Below are positions 6,639 through 8,744 of a DNA stretch of 8,744 bases, piece after piece (position 1 is the stretch's first letter; the number at the start of each line of letters is the position of its first letter). The notes beneath the pieces were generated by a model, which was given only the letters and a program-made list of their open reading frames with translations, was not told the origin of the DNA and ran no database searches. Source of the stretch: Vulcanimicrobiota bacterium (lineage in GTDB: Bacteria; Vulcanimicrobiota; Vulcanimicrobiia; Eremiobacterales; Eremiobacteraceae). The stretch is taken from NCBI GenBank assembly GCA_019232725.1, contig JAFANK010000332.1:1-8744 (forward strand), written 5' to 3'. Both the position numbers and the translations under genes were made by a program.

Positions 6639-8023
6639 TCAAACCTGCGCGGGATTTGTACCTAGAACAGGGTGCTCGGTTCGCCACGCTCGAGGAGCGG
6701 ATGGCTGCCGGCAAGGCACTCCGCAAACAGGTGCCTCGTACCAGTCAAGCGTTGTGGTCGCCGGCGAAAAACCGGCCGCAGCCGATCGACCTGCTCGAAA
6801 AGCAGAATAAGACGAGAGTGCCCGAACTCGTGCCGGTGCGCTGGTCCAGGATGCTGGCGTCGCCTTTCGCCTATATGCGGGGTTCGGCTACCGTGATGGC
6901 GACCGACCTCGGGCGCACGCCCAATAGCGGTATTCGCGTGCAGGCCTGCGGGGATTGCCACCTCATGAACTTCGGGATGTACGCAACGCCCGAACGCAAC
7001 GTCATTTTTGACATAAACGATTTCGACGAGACGCTGCCAGCACCATGGGAGTGGGACGTCAAGCGCCTTGCCGCGAGCATCGAACTCGCCGGCCGCGATC
7101 GCTCGATGCCAGCTAGTCGACGAGCCGGGTTCGTCCGCTTGATGGCGCAAGCGTATAGAGACTATATGCACGAGTTCGCGCAATTCACCGCCTTGCAGCT
7201 GTGGTATGCGCGTCTAGACCTTCCGACCGCCGTCCAGCGCTTTGCGAAATCCGCTCGAGAACGCAAGCAGATGCAGCGGAGCGTCCAGCAAGCGGAACAT
7301 CGTACGCTGGAAAGCGCATTCATCAAGATGACCGAGGTGGTCAACGGTCGCCGGCGTCTGGTCGATGATCCGCCAGTCATCACCCACCTGCGGGAACAGC
7401 ACGGTCATCCGCTGTTGAACTCCGCCTTTGCCAAGTATCTCTCGACGATTCGTCACGAACTGCGTTTGCTACTGAGCAGGTACCGCGTCGTTGATTTTGC
7501 GCTGAAGGTCGTCGGTGTGGGAAGCGTGGGCACCAGATGCGGTGTTGTCCTGCTCATGGCCAATGACGGCGATCCGCTCCTCCTCCAAGTGAAGGAAGCG
7601 AATCCGTCGGTGCTCGACGTCTATGCGGGTCGGAGCAAGTACCCAAACCACGGCGAGCGGATCGTGGTCGGCCAGCGCACCATGCAGGCGGCAAGTGACA
7701 TCTTTTTGGGCTGGACCGAGATCCGCGGAAGGGATTATTACGTCCGCCAGCTTCGTGACATGAAGTGGGCTTTGGATATCGCAACGGCTGGCGTGCAACG
7801 GATCGAGAGGTATGTTCAGGGTTGTGGCGCGACGCTCGCGCGGGCCCATGCCCGGTCGACCGATCCAGCGCTTATCGCCGGATACCTCGGCTCGGGCACG
7901 ACGTTCGACGACGCCTTAGTGGAGTTCGCGGCAACCTATGCAGACCAGACCGAGCGCGATTACGAACAGCTGTCAGCCGCGCTCAAGAAGCGGCGCATCA
8001 AAGTCGCAGCTCGTGGGAAATAA
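6635..8023 (+). CDS. DUF2252 family protein (kinase/phosphotransferase-like motifs)
   Basis: From GTG 6635 the protein is 462 residues. It matches the DUF2252 pattern: TLEERMAAGKALRKQVPR, SPFAYMRGSATVMATDL, CGDCHLMNFG (105-114), FDINDFDETLPAPWEWDVKR (from 125), VVGVGSVGTR (292-301), LLLQVKEANPSVLDVY (Lys320), QAASDIFLGW, YVRQLRDMK, and ATYADQTERDY near the end. GDxHxxN plus DxNDFDE resembles the catalytic and metal-binding motifs of aminoglycoside phosphotransferases, and GVGSVG plus QVKEA resembles a nucleotide-binding loop and its lysine. The biochemical role of the family is not established as far as I know. The frame is open much further upstream, but that part is antisense to the exported protein gene and is not family-like. 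ATG 6701 (GAGGAG 3 bases before) is an alternative start but would cut off part of the conserved LEERMAAGK block. The C-terminus converges on the 83-residue basic gene. Confidence 0.88.
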   Translation: MIKPARDLYLEQGARFATLEERMAAGKALRKQVPRTSQALWSPAKNRPQPIDLLEKQNKTRVPELVPVRWSRMLASPFAYMRGSATVMATDLGRTPNSGIRVQACGDCHLMNFGMYATPERNVIFDINDFDETLPAPWEWDVKRLAASIELAGRDRSMPASRRAGFVRLMAQAYRDYMHEFAQFTALQLWYARLDLPTAVQRFAKSARERKQMQRSVQQAEHRTLESAFIKMTEVVNGRRRLVDDPPVITHLREQHGHPLLNSAFAKYLSTIRHELRLLLSRYRVVDFALKVVGVGSVGTRCGVVLLMANDGDPLLLQVKEANPSVLDVYAGRSKYPNHGERIVVGQRTMQAASDIFLGWTEIRGRDYYVRQLRDMKWALDIATAGVQRIERYVQGCGATLARAHARSTDPALIAGYLGSGTTFDDALVEFAATYADQTERDYEQLSAALKKRRIKVAARGK

Positions 8024-8048
8024 AAAGAAAGCGAGGCCCGACCTCGCT
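8017..8048 (-). terminator. Intrinsic terminator after the 83-residue basic protein gene
   Basis: AGCGAGG (8030-8036) and CCTCGCT (8042-8048) form a 7-bp stem with a 5-base loop. On the minus strand it is followed by TTTCTTTTTATTT, a strong U-tract. It starts 22 bases after the stop of the basic gene, and its U-tract overlaps the last codons of the convergent DUF2252 gene. The plus side lacks a T-run. Confidence 0.8.
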
Positions 8049-8069
8049 CTCTCAAGTGGTCGAGCGAGA

Positions 8070-8321
8070 CTACTCCATCGCTCCTTCTTCTTCGGGTTCT
8101 TCCGCGCGGCGGCGCGCTATGGCGACAGCGGCGACCGCCCGGCGTACTCTCTTCTTCCTGCGTTTTCGCGCGACGCCAACGGCGACTGCTGCGCGACGAA
8201 CTCTCTTGCGCCGGCGTGTCCGAACAACCGCCGCTCCGGCGACTGCGCGGCGAACTTTTCTCCGTCTGCGGACACGTTTCACCGCGACTGCAGCGGCTGC
8301 TTTCTTCCTTCTTTTGGCCAT
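8070..8321 (-). CDS. Lys/Arg-rich repeat protein, histone H1-like, with acidic tail
   Basis: This 83-residue protein starts MAKRRKKAAAAVAVKR. Residues 15-68 are three 18-residue repeats, each a basic cluster with VRR (RKVRRAV, KRVRRAA, KRVRRAV) followed by an Ala/Val-rich stretch; the last 10 residues are acidic (EEPEEEGAME). It contains 34 Arg or Lys. This alternation resembles bacterial H1-like and AlgP-type nucleoid proteins, so DNA or RNA binding is inferred from composition only. TGAGG lies about 10 bases before the ATG. A terminator follows the stop, and the gene stands alone on the minus strand, convergent with DUF2252. It shares RRKVRRxV with the 38-residue protein at 4582-4698. A ribosome-associated or polyphosphate-binding role is an alternative. 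Confidence 0.75.
   Translation of the reverse strand: MAKRRKKAAAAVAVKRVRRRRKVRRAVAGAAVVRTRRRKRVRRAAVAVGVARKRRKKRVRRAVAAVAIARRRAEEPEEEGAME
8118..8279 (-). repeat. Three tandem 54-bp repeats inside the basic protein gene
   Basis: Three codon-aligned 54-base units (8226-8279, 8172-8225, 8118-8171) encode 18 residues each. They share the basic core R-R-x-K/R-K/R-V-R-R-A and diverge in third positions, which suggests old duplication kept by selection on the protein. Confidence 0.7.
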
Positions 8322-8425
8322 AACTGACGAACCTCAATTCTGGGATAAGGTTAGGGTCCGAGAGCGTTATCTCTCACGAATATGGTCTCCTGTTGATAAT
8401 TGTTTTTTTAAAACGTTAAGAAAAC
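8322..8425 (-). promoter_or_regulatory. AT-rich leader region of the 83-residue basic gene
   Basis: This is the most AT-rich stretch of the window (8391-8425) and probably holds the promoter of the basic gene, although no consensus -35/-10 pair is clear. Downstream of it lies an 8-codon frame, GTG 8377 to TAA 8351 (VRDNALGP), with AGGAG (8387-8391) 9 bases upstream. That frame contains a hairpin GAGAG/CTCTC (8360-8364 with 8371-8375). A leader-peptide or hairpin control is possible but unproven. Confidence 0.3.
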
Positions 8426-8744
8426 TCAAGGCATATTGAGAAGTGCCTCTTTAGCAACCGTGACTGCAGCCGCGTATTGCGCGTCCTCCACATCCGCTTC
8501 ATTCGTAGCTGACGCCGCGACGTAGATAGACATAACCATCCCGCCCGATAGCACCAGGAGTTCGTGGTCTGCATACAAGGGCCATTCGATGGACATGACA
8601 ATGGCGACGAGCCCCGATGCGGCCCCGGGTGACGGAGTCCAAACGCAGCTCGACGCGGCATTGGCGGTTTGGGTCACTCCAGGGGACCCGAAAATCGCGG
8701 TAATGGTCTTGGCGCTTACGAGCGAGCAGACGTCAGTAGGTGCG
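8426..8744 (-). CDS. Small DUF3558-like hypothetical protein, 5' end outside window
   Basis: The frame is open from the right edge to the TGA at 8426-8428, giving at least 105 residues. The edge codons read APTDVCSLVSAKTITAIFGS, then AASSCVWTPSPGAA, and the protein ends YAAAVTVAKEALLNMP. A cysteine followed by L(V/L)SxxxxxAxxG, then a second cysteine in CxW, then a terminal helix KEAL is the general pattern of DUF3558-like secreted or lipoprotein domains, in which the two cysteines pair. The GTG at 8677 is therefore unlikely to be the true start, because the first conserved cysteine would be lost. A signal peptide should lie off the edge. The family call is from pattern memory and is uncertain; the gene itself is well supported. 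Confidence 0.6.
   Translation of the reverse strand, partial: APTDVCSLVSAKTITAIFGSPGVTQTANAASSCVWTPSPGAASGLVAIVMSIEWPLYADHELLVLSGGMVMSIYVAASATNEADVEDAQYAAAVTVAKEALLNMP

Noticed and set aside
8118..8279. Repeats considered as a CRISPR-like or intergenic repeat array
   Set aside because: The units are directly adjacent without spacers, codon-aligned and inside a coding frame.
7765..8439. Plus-strand frame of 224 codons across the end of DUF2252 and the basic gene
   Set aside because: It is out of frame with DUF2252 and antisense to the basic repeat gene, giving low-complexity Thr/Ala/Arg sequence without a domain pattern.

Overview
The window is a GC-rich piece of a bacterial chromosome. The secreted glycine-rich protein, the DUF2252 protein, the Lys/Arg-rich chromatin-like proteins and the formylglycine-generating enzyme together fit a soil or environmental proteobacterium. 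That placement is inferred from protein style only; there is no rRNA, tRNA or taxonomic marker gene. I see no mobile element, CRISPR array, phage gene or replication origin.

Left part (1-4417): the C-terminal part of a formylglycine-generating enzyme (sulfatase activator), plus strand, cut by the left edge. It meets, stop codon on stop codon, a minus-strand two-gene operon of a BASS-family membrane transporter (3542-4417) and a large GH63 glucosidase (834-3542). The two operon genes overlap as TGATG, so their translation is probably coupled.

Middle (4418-6580): a minus-strand gene for a 38-residue, almost purely Arg/Lys/Ala protein with a perfect ribosome binding site and its own terminator. 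A possible 62-residue gene lies just upstream of it. After about 130 bases without a visible gene come a terminator and a two-gene operon of secreted proteins: a small two-cysteine exported protein, then a glycine-rich protein with a 22-triplet Gly-Gly-Xaa tract. These overlap as ATGA.

Right part (6615-8744): a plus-strand DUF2252 gene divergent from the secreted-protein operon. Its motifs look like those of a kinase or aminoglycoside phosphotransferase but in swapped order. It converges on a second small basic protein gene (83 residues, three 18-residue repeats, acidic tail), which again has its own terminator. At the right edge is the C-terminal part of a small protein of DUF3558-like pattern.

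The most unusual content is the pair of small Lys/Arg-rich proteins with the same RRKVRR-type motif, on the same strand and each followed by a terminator. They flank the secreted-protein/DUF2252 block. They look like DNA- or RNA-binding, histone-H1-like proteins, and the shorter one is easily missed by gene callers. No single multi-gene pathway links all the genes here.
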